From: JBCCFX01 sp039029515
GTDB taxonomy: Bacteria > Planctomycetota > Phycisphaerae > Phycisphaerales > SM1A02
DNA: 26,218 nt
Direction: 5' to 3'
Assembly: GCA_039029515.1 (NCBI GenBank)
Contig: JBCCFX010000027.1
Location: forward strand, 1-26,218
The notes below the pieces were generated by a model that made no database searches, was not told the origin of the DNA, and saw nothing but the letters and a program-made list of their open reading frames with translations. Every line of letters begins with the position of its first letter. The stretch's first letter is position 1. This document shows positions 6,111 to 14,380 of this stretch, in pieces. A program made the translations under genes and the position numbers.

Positions 6111-7067
6111 TTACGGTCCGAGTTTGGCCAGGCAATCTTCAAGGCGGATTCGCGTGACCTCAAGCTCTCTCAGGTAGTTTCGTGCTTCGTCTCGTGCCTG
6201 CTGCGCTTCCTGCATGGATTCTGCAGCCTGGCGTCGCGCCGAATCAAGCGCGAGTTCGAGGTTGCGCACCTGCGTCTTGGCGCTGTCAAGCTCTGTTGTG
6301 TACGCGTTGACCGTACTCTGCATGCCGTCGAACTCGGCCCGTGTCGGTGCATTGGCTTGGCGATCTTGCATCGATTTCATGATGCTGGCAGCCGCGCCGA
6401 GTTCATCGATCGCGTCTTCCACAGCGCGCAGTTGTTCAAGAGGTCCGCGTGCGACGAGCAAGCCGGTCTTCTCGTGGTACCGCATTTCCGTTGATGCACC
6501 CTCGTCGGTGAACACCGCGAGCGTGAGCTCGATCGACGCGAGCGCTTCGTCTTTGCCAATCACATTCGAGTTGACGATGTGCGCGAGCGAGAACACGCCG
6601 CTGGTAATCTGAAGCTGGTCGTCCATCTGCGTGCGGACACCGCGGGCGTTACGCTGGGTCGCGTTCGCCTTGGTTCGCTCGCCGGAGACGGTCAGGATGG
6701 GAAGTCCGTTCGCGTCGTAACCGACCGGCGTGACAAAGAAGCGCTGCAGCACGCCTTCGCTGGAGGTGCGTGATTGTTCGAGGACGGCGAATGCGGCTTC
6801 GAGGGTGACGCCGCGCAAGGAGATCGCGGGCAGTTCAAAGGACTCTACTGGCGGCATGAGGACGATGTTGGCGTCCGGGATGCGGCGTCGAATCTCATCG
6901 GTGAAGTCGGCGACATTCCCGCCGGGGAATGAGACGTCAAGGCGATCGGGCGGATTCACCAGTGCGTTGTCAGGCAGCGGTGCGTCCTGTGCCGCAGCGG
7001 TGGTGGTCAGTGTGGTGCCCCCGAGAAGGGCGGTCGCGGTGAGTGCCATCAGTGTTCGGCAGGTCAT
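6111..7067 (-). CDS. Exported protein with secretin-N/STN-like start and C-terminal coiled coil
   Basis: The 318-residue product starts at ATG 7067 with GGAG eight bases upstream. A signal peptide of ~26 residues ends in TTTAAA before QDAPLP. Residues ~43-95 (LDVSFPGGNVADFTDEIRRRIPDANIVL...ISLRGVTLEAAFAVLEQ) resemble the STN/N0 fold of secretins and TonB-dependent receptors. A later segment (TEMRYHEKTGLLVARGPLEQLRAVEDAIDEL) resembles the secretin NolW-type domain. Residues ~240-318 form a heptad-rich coiled coil (ELDSAKTQVRNLELALDSARRQAAESMQEAQQARDEA is one long helix by eye). There is no secretin beta-barrel. It may therefore sense or scaffold in the periplasm and may feed the sigma factor encoded just downstream; this is inference from order. 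Confidence 0.72.
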   Translation of the reverse strand: MTCRTLMALTATALLGGTTLTTTAAAQDAPLPDNALVNPPDRLDVSFPGGNVADFTDEIRRRIPDANIVLMPPVESFELPAISLRGVTLEAAFAVLEQSRTSSEGVLQRFFVTPVGYDANGLPILTVSGERTKANATQRNARGVRTQMDDQLQITSGVFSLAHIVNSNVIGKDEALASIELTLAVFTDEGASTEMRYHEKTGLLVARGPLEQLRAVEDAIDELGAAASIMKSMQDRQANAPTRAEFDGMQSTVNAYTTELDSAKTQVRNLELALDSARRQAAESMQEAQQARDEARNYLRELEVTRIRLEDCLAKLGP

Positions 7068-7106
7068 GAGGTGATCTCCGTTTCGAAGGGGTTCACCAGA
7101 CAGACG

Positions 7107-7832
7107 TCACCGTGCCCGGCTTTTTCCCGGGTCGCCGGGATTTTCCGTGGGAATCGGCTCCACCGGAGCGTCGAGGGGCAATTCCGCGACCTGGTCGAGC
7201 AGCCATCCGGCGAAGTCCGCTTTCGACAGATCGGATGGTGCTTGGACCGTGCCACCATTGCGGCGAATCAGCGTCGCTGAGATGGACTCGGCATCCATGG
7301 TCTCCAGCGGATTGGCCACGATCGCATCAATGTTCTTGCGTTCCAGTTTTTCGCGGGCTGATTCGAGCAGCCTGTTCCGAGGCTCAAGCGCGAATCCGAT
7401 GAGGCATTGCGCAGGCTCGCGTGTCGACCCGAGTCGGGCGAGAAGGTCTTCTGTCGGCTCCAGATGGAGCGTCAGGCCGTCCTGCCGCCGCATCTTGGTG
7501 TCCGGTTCGGCAGCGGCGGGACGAAAATCTGCCACGGCAGCGGCCATGATGATGAGGTCGTGATTCGGGGCGTGGGTGTCCAGCAGCGTCGCGAGATCAT
7601 GCGTGGTTCGAAACCGTTCTATGCAGATATCCGTATGGGACGGCATACGACCTGTGGGGCCGAGCAGCAGCGTCACACGATGCCCGCGGGAAGCTGCTTC
7701 ATCGGCGAGGGCAATGCCGAGGCGACCGGACGACCGGTTGCCGAGATAGCGAACCGCATCAATGGGTTCCTGGGTCGGACCGGCCGTAATCAGGATGCGT
7801 GGGGTGTCTGGCATCAGCGTTGGAAGTTCCAT
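7107..7832 (-). CDS. coaB: Phosphopantothenate-cysteine ligase (CoaB), stand-alone
   Basis: This enzyme joins 4'-phosphopantothenate and cysteine, using a nucleotide triphosphate, in coenzyme A biosynthesis. Diagnostic segments are RILITAGPTQEPIDAVRYLGNRSSGRLG (N-terminal nucleotide-binding region), LIIMAAAVADFRP, the TKMRR segment carrying the conserved lysine, LIGFALEP and KNIDAIVANPL. At about 241 residues it covers only the CoaB half; most bacteria fuse it to the CoaC decarboxylase in a ~400-residue CoaBC, and no CoaC domain is present here. Start ATG 7832 (MELPTLMPDTPRIL) is preferred because sequence upstream is not family-like; the open frame runs back to ATG 7943 and ATG 7814 is also possible. 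No strong ribosome site decides it. It heads the minus-strand block and is divergent from the ATPase gene. Confidence 0.9.
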   Translation of the reverse strand: MELPTLMPDTPRILITAGPTQEPIDAVRYLGNRSSGRLGIALADEAASRGHRVTLLLGPTGRMPSHTDICIERFRTTHDLATLLDTHAPNHDLIIMAAAVADFRPAAAEPDTKMRRQDGLTLHLEPTEDLLARLGSTREPAQCLIGFALEPRNRLLESAREKLERKNIDAIVANPLETMDAESISATLIRRNGGTVQAPSDLSKADFAGWLLDQVAELPLDAPVEPIPTENPGDPGKSRAR

Positions 7833-7936
7833 CGGGTTGCAGGGGTATCCCTTGCGGACAATACTAAGCAGTTCACCCCGACCTGAGCGTCGGCTCCGTT
7901 CAAAGACCTGTCGCCCCGGGCGACCATGAGGCACGT
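7833..7936. promoter_or_regulatory. Divergent intergenic region between coaB and the first GspE ATPase gene
   Basis: This 104-bp gap must hold promoters for both directions. On the minus strand a TAGTAT hexamer (complement of ~7859-7864) could be a -10 box, but no good -35 lies at the right distance. A perfect inverted repeat, GTCGCC (7910-7915) / GGCGAC (7919-7924), lies 12 bp before the ATPase start. It could be an operator or an mRNA hairpin near the ribosome site (GAGG at ~7928). Confidence 0.4.
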
Positions 7937-9685
7937 ATGGCACGCAAGCGTCAGAAGCTCGGTGAGATTCTTCAGGAGTGGGGCATCGTCACCGAATCCC
8001 AGGTCGAACAGGCCCTCGGGATTGCCCGTGGTACCGGCAAGCGGATCGGCGAAGCGCTGGTCGAAGCAAGCCTCTGTAAAGAGGAAGCCGTCGCGAAGGC
8101 ACTCGCCGCCCAATTCGATATGGAGTTCCTCGACCTGATCGGCGAGGACGCGGACGAAGAATTCGACATGTCGCTCGTCCCGCAGGAGCTGATCAAGAAG
8201 CACCTCATCGTGCCGATGTCGAAAGCGAATGGTCGCCTGAAGCTGATCATTCACGATCCGATGGATCTCGAACTGCTGGACATGCTCCGCTTTCGACTCA
8301 ACTGCGAGATCGATACCGCGATCGCAGCCAAGGGCGCGATCAAGCTGTTCATAGACGGCCAGGGTTCCGGCGGCGGTGCCGGCGGCGCCGCAGGCATGTT
8401 CGACACGCAGGACTCGCTCGTCACCGAATCCGTCGACGTCACCGTCGACCGATCGGTTGATGCTTCGGTGGATATTGCCGGCGGCGACGATGCGCCAATC
8501 GTCCGCCTGATCAACCGGTTGATCGTTGAAGCCGTGCGCAGTGACGCCTCGGATATTCACGTCGAGCCGATGACCGATCGCGTCGTGCTGCGCTACCGCA
8601 TTGACGGTGTGTGCCATGTCCGCGACAACTTGCCGAAACGAATGCAGTCGGCACTGCTCGCTCGATTGAAGCTGATGGCCGGCGTGAACATTGCCGAACG
8701 GCGCGTTCCGCAGGATGGTCGAATCAAGTTCCCGGTGGATGGCGATCAGATCGACTTCCGTGTGAGTGCATGTCCGGCCTACCACGGTGAATCGATCGTG
8801 CTGCGTATTCTGCGGCCGGACTCGGTGCGTATCGGTCTGGTGAACCTCGGATTCGAGCAGGATTCACTGGACGTATTCAACAAGATCATCACGCGGCCGA
8901 CGGGAATCTTTCTGGTGACCGGGCCGACCGGGTCAGGGAAGACAACGACGTTGTACTCGGCGCTTGATGTGTTGAATCGCCCTGACCGGAAGATCATTAC
9001 CGCTGAAGATCCGGTGGAATACAACTTCAACGGCATCAATCAGTGCCAGATTCGTGAAGGCATCGGGCTGACCTTCGCCTCGATCCTTCGTGCCATGCTG
9101 CGTCAGGCGCCGAACATCGTGCTGATCGGTGAAATTCGTGACCGCGAGGTTGCTGAGATCGCGATTCAGGCGGCGTTGACGGGACACCTTGTGTTCTCCA
9201 CGTTGCATACCAACGATGCACCGTCCGCGATCACGCGACTGATGGACATGGGTGTGAAACCATTCCTGGTGGCGAGTTCCGTGCAGGCCATCATGGCGCA
9301 ACGTCTGATTCGTGTGTTGTGCGACCAGTGCAAGGAGCTCGATCCGGAACCGGATCCGCGCCTGTTGCGTCTGGTCGATATTTCCCCGGAAGAGGCGGCG
9401 GCGGGCCAGGTGCACAAGGGCGTCGGATGCGCCCGGTGTGGTGCGCTCGGATTCAAAGGCCGAAAGGGCATCTTCGAGATGCTGCGCATGAATTCGGAAC
9501 TGCGGGAACTGGCGTTCAGCCGGGCACCGATCGGCCGCGTGCGCGACGCTGCGATTCGTCACGGCATGCGACCGCTGGTGGCCGACGGGAAACTGAAGAT
9601 TCTGAGAGGCATTACGACGCCGGAAGAAGTCGCCAAATATGCACAGGCAGACACGCTTCTGGATTCGAATGTCGACGTAGAGTAA
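7937..9685 (+). CDS. gspE: GspE/PilB-type assembly ATPase, paralogue 1
   Basis: The 582-residue cytoplasmic hexameric ATPase drives pseudopilus or pilus assembly by powering the GspF/PilC platform. The N-terminal MshEN-type domains (1-~150, KLGEILQEWGIVTESQVEQAL) can bind c-di-GMP in relatives. A Gly-rich and Asp/Val-rich linker (~145-190) follows. Catalytic motifs are Walker A GPTGSGKTTT (329-338), the Asp box around ITAEDPVEY, Walker B VLIGEIRD (395-402, E399) and the His box HLVFSTLHTNDA. A tetracysteine zinc site is C462xxC465 and C498xxC501. Length and layout are normal for the family. GAGG with suitable spacing supports ATG 7937. pilT follows 55 bp downstream. The second paralogue at 11249 has the same architecture but a shorter linker; which one serves which filament cannot be told. 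Confidence 0.95.
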   Translation: MARKRQKLGEILQEWGIVTESQVEQALGIARGTGKRIGEALVEASLCKEEAVAKALAAQFDMEFLDLIGEDADEEFDMSLVPQELIKKHLIVPMSKANGRLKLIIHDPMDLELLDMLRFRLNCEIDTAIAAKGAIKLFIDGQGSGGGAGGAAGMFDTQDSLVTESVDVTVDRSVDASVDIAGGDDAPIVRLINRLIVEAVRSDASDIHVEPMTDRVVLRYRIDGVCHVRDNLPKRMQSALLARLKLMAGVNIAERRVPQDGRIKFPVDGDQIDFRVSACPAYHGESIVLRILRPDSVRIGLVNLGFEQDSLDVFNKIITRPTGIFLVTGPTGSGKTTTLYSALDVLNRPDRKIITAEDPVEYNFNGINQCQIREGIGLTFASILRAMLRQAPNIVLIGEIRDREVAEIAIQAALTGHLVFSTLHTNDAPSAITRLMDMGVKPFLVASSVQAIMAQRLIRVLCDQCKELDPEPDPRLLRLVDISPEEAAAGQVHKGVGCARCGALGFKGRKGIFEMLRMNSELRELAFSRAPIGRVRDAAIRHGMRPLVADGKLKILRGITTPEEVAKYAQADTLLDSNVDVE

Positions 9686-9740
9686 GACGCGCGCCGTGGC
9701 ACTTCGCGACGGGCCCAGCGACGAGTGAGACGCAACGACC

Positions 9741-10850
9741 ATGTCAACGATGCAGATTGACCGACTTCTGGACACGGTGATTCGACTGAACGCATCCGAC
9801 CTTCACCTGTCGGTCGGCCGGAAGCCAACGCTCCGGCTTCACGGTGGCCTGCGCAATCTGGACACGAAAGTGCTGGATGCAGATGACACGGTGTCGCTGA
9901 TGAAGCAGATCACGCCGGAACGAGCGCAGCAGGAACTTCAGGAAGAAGGCAGCTGCGACTTTGGTTTCGCCTACGGAACGGAGGCACGATTCCGTGTGGC
10001 CGTCTTCCGTCAGCGTGGCGACCTCACCCTCGTCCTCCGACTCATTCCGAATGAGCTGCTGACATTCGATCAGATTGGCCTGCCTCCGATTGTGAAGGAG
10101 CTGATCCGTCGTCCGCGTGGCTTGTTCATCGTGACCGGGCCGACCGGGTCGGGCAAGACGACCTCGATCGCGACGATGGTGGACTACGTCAACCAGAACC
10201 TCGAACGACACATCATCACGGTCGAAGATCCGATCGAGTACTACCACTACCACAAGTCGTCCGTGGTGAATCAGCGTGAGGTCGGTGCTGATGTGCCCAG
10301 CTTCGCGGAAGCCCTTCGTCGTGCCCTGCGTGCCGACCCCGACATGATCCTCGTCGGCGAAATGCGTGACCTTGAGACGATTGAGGCCGCGATCCGGGCG
10401 GCGGAAACGGGCCACCTTGTCTTCGCGACCCTGCATACGACCGGGGCGGCGGGCACCATCACGCGTGTCATCGATGCCTTCCCGACCAATCAGCAGGCCC
10501 AGGTGCGGGTCCAGCTGTCGACCTCGCTCATCGCCGTCCTCAGCCAGGTGCTGCTGGCACGCGTGGATAAGCCCGGTCGCGTGGCCTGCTACGAGTTCCT
10601 CGTCATCACGCCGGCAATCTCGAACCTCATTCGTGAGAACAAGACGTTCCGTATCGACTCGGCGATTCAGACCGGGCGGAAGTTCGGGATGCAGCTCCTC
10701 GACGATCACCTGTGGAGCCTCTACGAGCGTGGCATGATCTCAGCGGAGGAGATGATCGATAAGGGCCGAGACCCCGGTGAGCTCAGCGAGAAGGTGCATC
10801 GCGGAGGCGGCAGCGTCGGCCGGACCGAGCTGGACGAACCCGAAGACTGA
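9741..10850 (+). CDS. pilT: PilT-type retraction ATPase
   Basis: The 369-residue product has the PilT layout: an N-terminal PAS-like domain (1-~105, MQIDRLLDTVIRLNASDLHLSVG) and a C-terminal RecA-type ATPase. Walker A is GPTGSGKTTS (133-142), Walker B MILVGEMRD (202-210, E207), and the His box HLVFATLHTTGAAGT. The PilT-specific C-terminal signatures AISNLIREN and GMQLLDDHL are present, and no tetracysteine zinc site is seen; this separates it from the GspE genes either side. PilT depolymerises type IV pili, which classical T2SS lack, so its presence supports a dynamic pilus or hybrid system. The start ATG 9741 has only a weak GAGA upstream. The last ~20 residues (GGGSVGRTELDEPED) are a flexible tail. 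It probably shares a transcript with the upstream ATPase. Confidence 0.95.
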   Translation: MSTMQIDRLLDTVIRLNASDLHLSVGRKPTLRLHGGLRNLDTKVLDADDTVSLMKQITPERAQQELQEEGSCDFGFAYGTEARFRVAVFRQRGDLTLVLRLIPNELLTFDQIGLPPIVKELIRRPRGLFIVTGPTGSGKTTSIATMVDYVNQNLERHIITVEDPIEYYHYHKSSVVNQREVGADVPSFAEALRRALRADPDMILVGEMRDLETIEAAIRAAETGHLVFATLHTTGAAGTITRVIDAFPTNQQAQVRVQLSTSLIAVLSQVLLARVDKPGRVACYEFLVITPAISNLIRENKTFRIDSAIQTGRKFGMQLLDDHLWSLYERGMISAEEMIDKGRDPGELSEKVHRGGGSVGRTELDEPED

Positions 10851-11248
10851 TCGGCTCGACGGCCGGGCGTTTTCGGCGCCACGCGGTTATCAACGACACA
10901 TCAATTCCATAATCCATGTGGCCTAATGTTCAATTGGGACACATGTGGTTGTGAATCTTTTTCGTTTGGGTGATGATGTCCGGTAAACCGGTCCGATGAT
11001 GGCTGCGAATAGGTCATCGAGGTGATCGGGGTCGGGATACGGCCGCGTGTCCCGAGAGCAGTGTTCCGGGGTCAAGAGAGGGTTGGAAGTCAGGAGCAGT
11101 CCGGGGGACTGTTCGCGCATGCGGAGAGACGCTGTTCGCGAATGCGGTGATGGGCGGTGTGTGGTTCGCCTGTCCAGGAGAGTGACAACCGGTGCGTTCT
11201 GCACAGTCCCGGCCACGGGGTTGATGGACGGAACGACAACACGGGGAC
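10851..11248 (+). promoter_or_regulatory. 398-bp spacer, likely promoter/regulatory region of the second ATPase operon
   Basis: No convincing gene is present. It holds a CATGTGG direct repeat with a CACATGTG palindrome (around 10915-10950), a CCGGT-AA-ACCGG dyad at 10980-10991, and two 16-bp direct repeats (11109-11124 and 11132-11147). It is the longest non-coding gap in the secretion locus and separates the gspE-pilT pair from the gspE-gspF-pseudopilin run. An independent promoter here is likely, though no clear -35/-10 pair could be picked by eye. Confidence 0.5.
11109..11147. repeat. Direct repeat pair, 23-bp period
   Basis: CTGTTCGCGCATGCGG (11109-11124) and CTGTTCGCGAATGCGG (11132-11147) differ at one of 16 positions and are spaced 23 bp start to start, close to two DNA turns. 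They lie 100-140 bp upstream of the second GspE start, where activator or repressor binding sites are commonly found. Confidence 0.6.
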
Positions 11249-13006
11249 ATGGAAACGATGGCCGTCGATCCCAAGGAACTCAAAGGGCGCCGATTCGGGC
11301 GTGTGCTGACCAAGCTCGGCAAGGTGACGCGTGAACAGGTTCACGAAGCGCTGGCCTTGCAGAAGACCCGTCGCGCGAAGGGTGGCGCCGGTTTGGTTGG
11401 CGAGTATCTCGTCGAGCTTGGCTATATCAAGGATGACGACATCCTCGAGGCGCTCGCAGGCCAGGCAGGCATGCCGCTCGTCCACGTCGAGCCGGACGAC
11501 ATTCCGAGCGAAGCGATCGACGCGCTGCCCGCGGAAACGGCCCAGACGTACCAGATCATTCCGCTCGAGTTCGACAGCGGGTCGCGGCGCATTCGGATTG
11601 CCATGAAGAGCCCGGACAACTTCCGTGCGGTGGACGATCTTCGTCTTCTCATGGGATTCAAGGTTGAAGCGGTCGTTGCACCGGAATCCGAAATCGATGC
11701 GGTGTTGTCCAAGCGTTACGCCGGCGACGGTGCATCGATGGCCGACATGATGGTGGAGTTGAGCGAGGATGAAGAACTCGCGGCGCTCGCCGGTCGTGGC
11801 GATTCGATTGATCTCGAGGAACTTGCGTCGGCCGCGGATGACAACAAGGTGGTTCGACTGCTGAACCTCGTGTTGCTTCAGGCGATCAAGGACAAGGCAT
11901 CGGATATCCACTTCGAACCGTTTGAAGCGGAATTCAAGATGCGCTATCGCATCGATGGCGTGTTGTACGAAATGGTGCCGCCGCCAAAGCATCTTGCGCT
12001 GCCAATCGTGTCCCGCCTCAAGGTGATGGCGAACCTCGATATCGCTGAGCGGCGTCTGCCGCAGGACGGTCGTATCGAGCTCGTCGTGAACAACAATCCC
12101 ATCGACCTTCGTGTGTCGGTGCTGCCGACGATGTTCGGCGAATCCGTCGTGCTGCGTGTGCTTGACCGTTCGAACGTGCAATTGAGCCTGGAGAAAGTCG
12201 GGCTTCGCGACGACGAGTTCGAGCAGGTCAGTGGTCTGATCAAAAAGCCGAACGGCATTGTCGTGGTCACCGGTCCGACCGGATCAGGGAAGACGACCAC
12301 ACTGTATGCGGCACTGAACTCGCTGAACGAGCCGGAGACCAAGATCCTCACCGCTGAGGACCCGGTTGAATACGACATTGATGGCCTCGTGCAGTGCCAG
12401 GTGAACACGGATCAGGAACTGACGTTTGCGCGTTTGCTGCGTTCATTCCTGCGTCAGGACCCGGACATCATCCTTGTGGGTGAAATCCGCGACCTCGAGA
12501 CCGCACAGATTGCTGTGCAGGCATCACTGACTGGTCACCTTGTGTTTTCGACGCTGCATACCAACGATGCGCCATCATCGATTCTGCGTCTGATTGACCT
12601 TGGCGTGGAAGCGTTCCTCCTGACCGCAACCATCGAAGCGATCGTCGCCCAGCGACTCGTTCGTCGTGTCTGCCTGCAGTGCAAGGAAGAATACGTTCCC
12701 ACTGAAGAGCAGCTGATGGAATTGCAGTTGCGCCTCGAGGATGTTGCGGGCCGCACATTTGTGCGTGGCCGCGGTTGCGACAACTGCAACCGAAGTGGCT
12801 ATCGCGGCCGTCGAGCGATCTTCGAGATCATGGAACTCGACGATGCGCTGCGCGAAATGATTATGGCGGAAGCCTCGACCAACGCGTTGCGCATCGAGTG
12901 TCGAAAGCGCGGCATGCGGACGTTGCGCGAGGCAGGATTGCTCGCAATCTACGACGGGCAGACCACCATTGACGAAGTCGTCCGCGAGACGATTGTCGAA
13001 GACTGA
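11249..13006 (+). CDS. gspE: GspE/PilB-type assembly ATPase, paralogue 2
   Basis: The 585-residue product has the same architecture as the paralogue at 7937. N-terminal MshEN-type domains (~1-160, FGRVLTKLGKVTREQVHEAL) are followed by an acidic linker and the ATPase core. Walker A is GPTGSGKTTT (from residue 342), the Asp box TAEDPVEYDIDGLVQCQVN, Walker B IILVGEIRD and the His box HLVFSTLHTNDA. The zinc tetracysteine is C475xxC478 and C510xxC513. The ATG at 11249 or the one at 11258 (MAVDPKELKG) may be the start; a GGGG lies just upstream of 11249. gspF follows after 65 bp and then the pseudopilins, so this is the more likely dedicated partner of the secretion operon. That assignment is inference. 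Confidence 0.94.
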   Translation: METMAVDPKELKGRRFGRVLTKLGKVTREQVHEALALQKTRRAKGGAGLVGEYLVELGYIKDDDILEALAGQAGMPLVHVEPDDIPSEAIDALPAETAQTYQIIPLEFDSGSRRIRIAMKSPDNFRAVDDLRLLMGFKVEAVVAPESEIDAVLSKRYAGDGASMADMMVELSEDEELAALAGRGDSIDLEELASAADDNKVVRLLNLVLLQAIKDKASDIHFEPFEAEFKMRYRIDGVLYEMVPPPKHLALPIVSRLKVMANLDIAERRLPQDGRIELVVNNNPIDLRVSVLPTMFGESVVLRVLDRSNVQLSLEKVGLRDDEFEQVSGLIKKPNGIVVVTGPTGSGKTTTLYAALNSLNEPETKILTAEDPVEYDIDGLVQCQVNTDQELTFARLLRSFLRQDPDIILVGEIRDLETAQIAVQASLTGHLVFSTLHTNDAPSSILRLIDLGVEAFLLTATIEAIVAQRLVRRVCLQCKEEYVPTEEQLMELQLRLEDVAGRTFVRGRGCDNCNRSGYRGRRAIFEIMELDDALREMIMAEASTNALRIECRKRGMRTLREAGLLAIYDGQTTIDEVVRETIVED

Positions 13007-13071
13007 TTCAGCGATCACCCGTTCGCGCGACCTGCGCGAAGCGTTCTGGTTTCAACGGAGCATCGAGCATC

Positions 13072-14370
13072 ATGGCCACCTACGCATACGAAGCACTGAA
13101 CTCCGCCGGCAAGCCGCAGAAGGGCACGGTGGAAGCCACGTCGAGTGAAGAAGCGATTCAGCAGATCAAATCGCAGGGTTTCTTCCCGACGTCGGTTCGC
13201 GAACAGAAGGTGAAGTCCGGCTCGGACGGGACGCCGATCAGCAAGACCGCCAAGGCGAAGAAGAAAAAGAAGGGCGGTCTCAGCCTGTCCATTGGTGGCG
13301 TCGGTACCAAAAAGATCACGCTGTTCACGCGTCAGCTTTCGACACTGCAGGACGCGGGTCTGCCGTTGCTGCGTTCGATCCAGATTCTCGAATCGCAGCA
13401 GCGACCAGGTCTGTTGAAGTCGATTCTCACTGGCGTGGTGGAAGATATTGAAGCGGGAAGCACGCTTTCGGACGCGATGGCCAAGCATCCGAAGGCGTTC
13501 GACCGGCTGTACTGCAAGATGGTTAACGCCGGCGAGATCGGTGGTGTGCTCGACCTGATCCTCCAACGTCTCGCGAACTTCATGGAGAAGGCCGAGCGCC
13601 TTCGTCGCCGCATCATCGGTGCGATGATCTATCCGACGGTCGTGGTCATCATCGCGACGCTGATCGTCACGGGCATCATGGTGTTCGTCATTCCGAAGTT
13701 CAAAGACATCTTCAATGACTTTGATGTCGAGCTGCCGAAGCTGACGCTCTGGCTGATCGATGCGAGTTCCTGGATGGCCGGCACCGCAACTGAATCACAG
13801 ATCATTCCGGGCGCGGTCTGGGTGGTGTGTTCACCGATTGTGCTCTTCTTCCTGTTGAAACTGGTACGTAAGACCGGGCCGGGACGAGCATTCACGGACA
13901 TCGTTCGATTGCGCATTCCGATCATTGGTGGCCTGACGCGCAAGACATCAATCGCGCGCTTCACGCGAACGCTGGGCACATTGATTTCCGCGGGTGTCCC
14001 GATTCTCGAAGCGATCAACATTACGCGCGATACCTCAGGCAACTACGTCTACGAACAGGCGCTGACGCGCGTCCATGACTCGATTCGAGAAGGCGAAACG
14101 TTCGCGGGTCCATTGCGCGAGACCAAGGTCTGCGATGCGATCGTCGTGAACATGATCGACGTCGGCGAAGAGACCGGCGACCTCGATGTCATGCTCATGA
14201 AGATCGCGGACAACTACGACGAAGAAGTCGACGTCGCGGTCGCAAGTTTGCTGAGTCTTCTTGAGCCGCTCCTCGTGGTGGTGCTGGGCAGTGTCGTGGG
14301 CGTGATCGTGCTCGCGCTGTTCCTCCCGCTGGTGAAGATGATCGAAAGCGTTTCGCAGAGCCAGGGCTGA
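13072..14370 (+). CDS. gspF: GspF/PilC inner-membrane platform protein
   Basis: The 432-residue product is the polytopic platform that couples the ATPase to pseudopilin insertion. The N-terminus MATYAYEALNSAGKPQKGTVEA is diagnostic of GspF/PilC. A Lys-rich linker (~58-68, KTAKAKKKKKGG) follows, then two T2SSF helical domains (~84-207 and ~290-412), each opening with an FTRxLxTLxxAGxPxLxxI-type motif. Transmembrane helices lie near 184-207, 244-264 and 395-423. Length is normal (about 400). It sits directly between the second GspE (65 bp) and the first pseudopilin (10-25 bp), as in classical gsp operons. No regulatory signal is seen in the 65-bp gap. Confidence 0.95.
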   Translation: MATYAYEALNSAGKPQKGTVEATSSEEAIQQIKSQGFFPTSVREQKVKSGSDGTPISKTAKAKKKKKGGLSLSIGGVGTKKITLFTRQLSTLQDAGLPLLRSIQILESQQRPGLLKSILTGVVEDIEAGSTLSDAMAKHPKAFDRLYCKMVNAGEIGGVLDLILQRLANFMEKAERLRRRIIGAMIYPTVVVIIATLIVTGIMVFVIPKFKDIFNDFDVELPKLTLWLIDASSWMAGTATESQIIPGAVWVVCSPIVLFFLLKLVRKTGPGRAFTDIVRLRIPIIGGLTRKTSIARFTRTLGTLISAGVPILEAINITRDTSGNYVYEQALTRVHDSIREGETFAGPLRETKVCDAIVVNMIDVGEETGDLDVMLMKIADNYDEEVDVAVASLLSLLEPLLVVVLGSVVGVIVLALFLPLVKMIESVSQSQG

Positions 14371-14380
14371 TCGAGTCCGC

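Noticed and set aside
5859..6494. 211-codon plus-strand open frame across the sigma and STN-like genes
   Set aside because: It lies antisense to two recognisable genes and has no signal, motif or ribosome site.
7833..7943. Extension of CoaB to the upstream ATG at 7943
   Set aside because: The 37 extra residues (Arg/Gly-rich) do not resemble CoaB N-termini, and the extension would overlap the divergent ATPase start.
7814..8785. Long minus-strand open frame (323 codons) opposite the first ATPase
   Set aside because: It is antisense to a fully conserved ATPase; the His/Asp/Arg-rich composition is that of a mirrored coding frame.
10923..11216. 97-residue minus-strand open frame in the spacer between pilT and the second ATPase
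   Set aside because: Low-complexity Arg/Pro/Ser composition, no family resemblance, no ribosome site and overlapping competing frames. The spacer looks regulatory.
11047..11334. Plus-strand open frame of 95 codons overlapping the second ATPase start
   Set aside because: It runs into the clear N-terminus of the ATPase in another frame and encodes an Arg-rich, non-family sequence.
11090..12181. 363-codon minus-strand open frame opposite the second ATPase
   Set aside because: Shadow of the GspE coding sequence, with the same His/Arg/Asp-rich mirrored composition.
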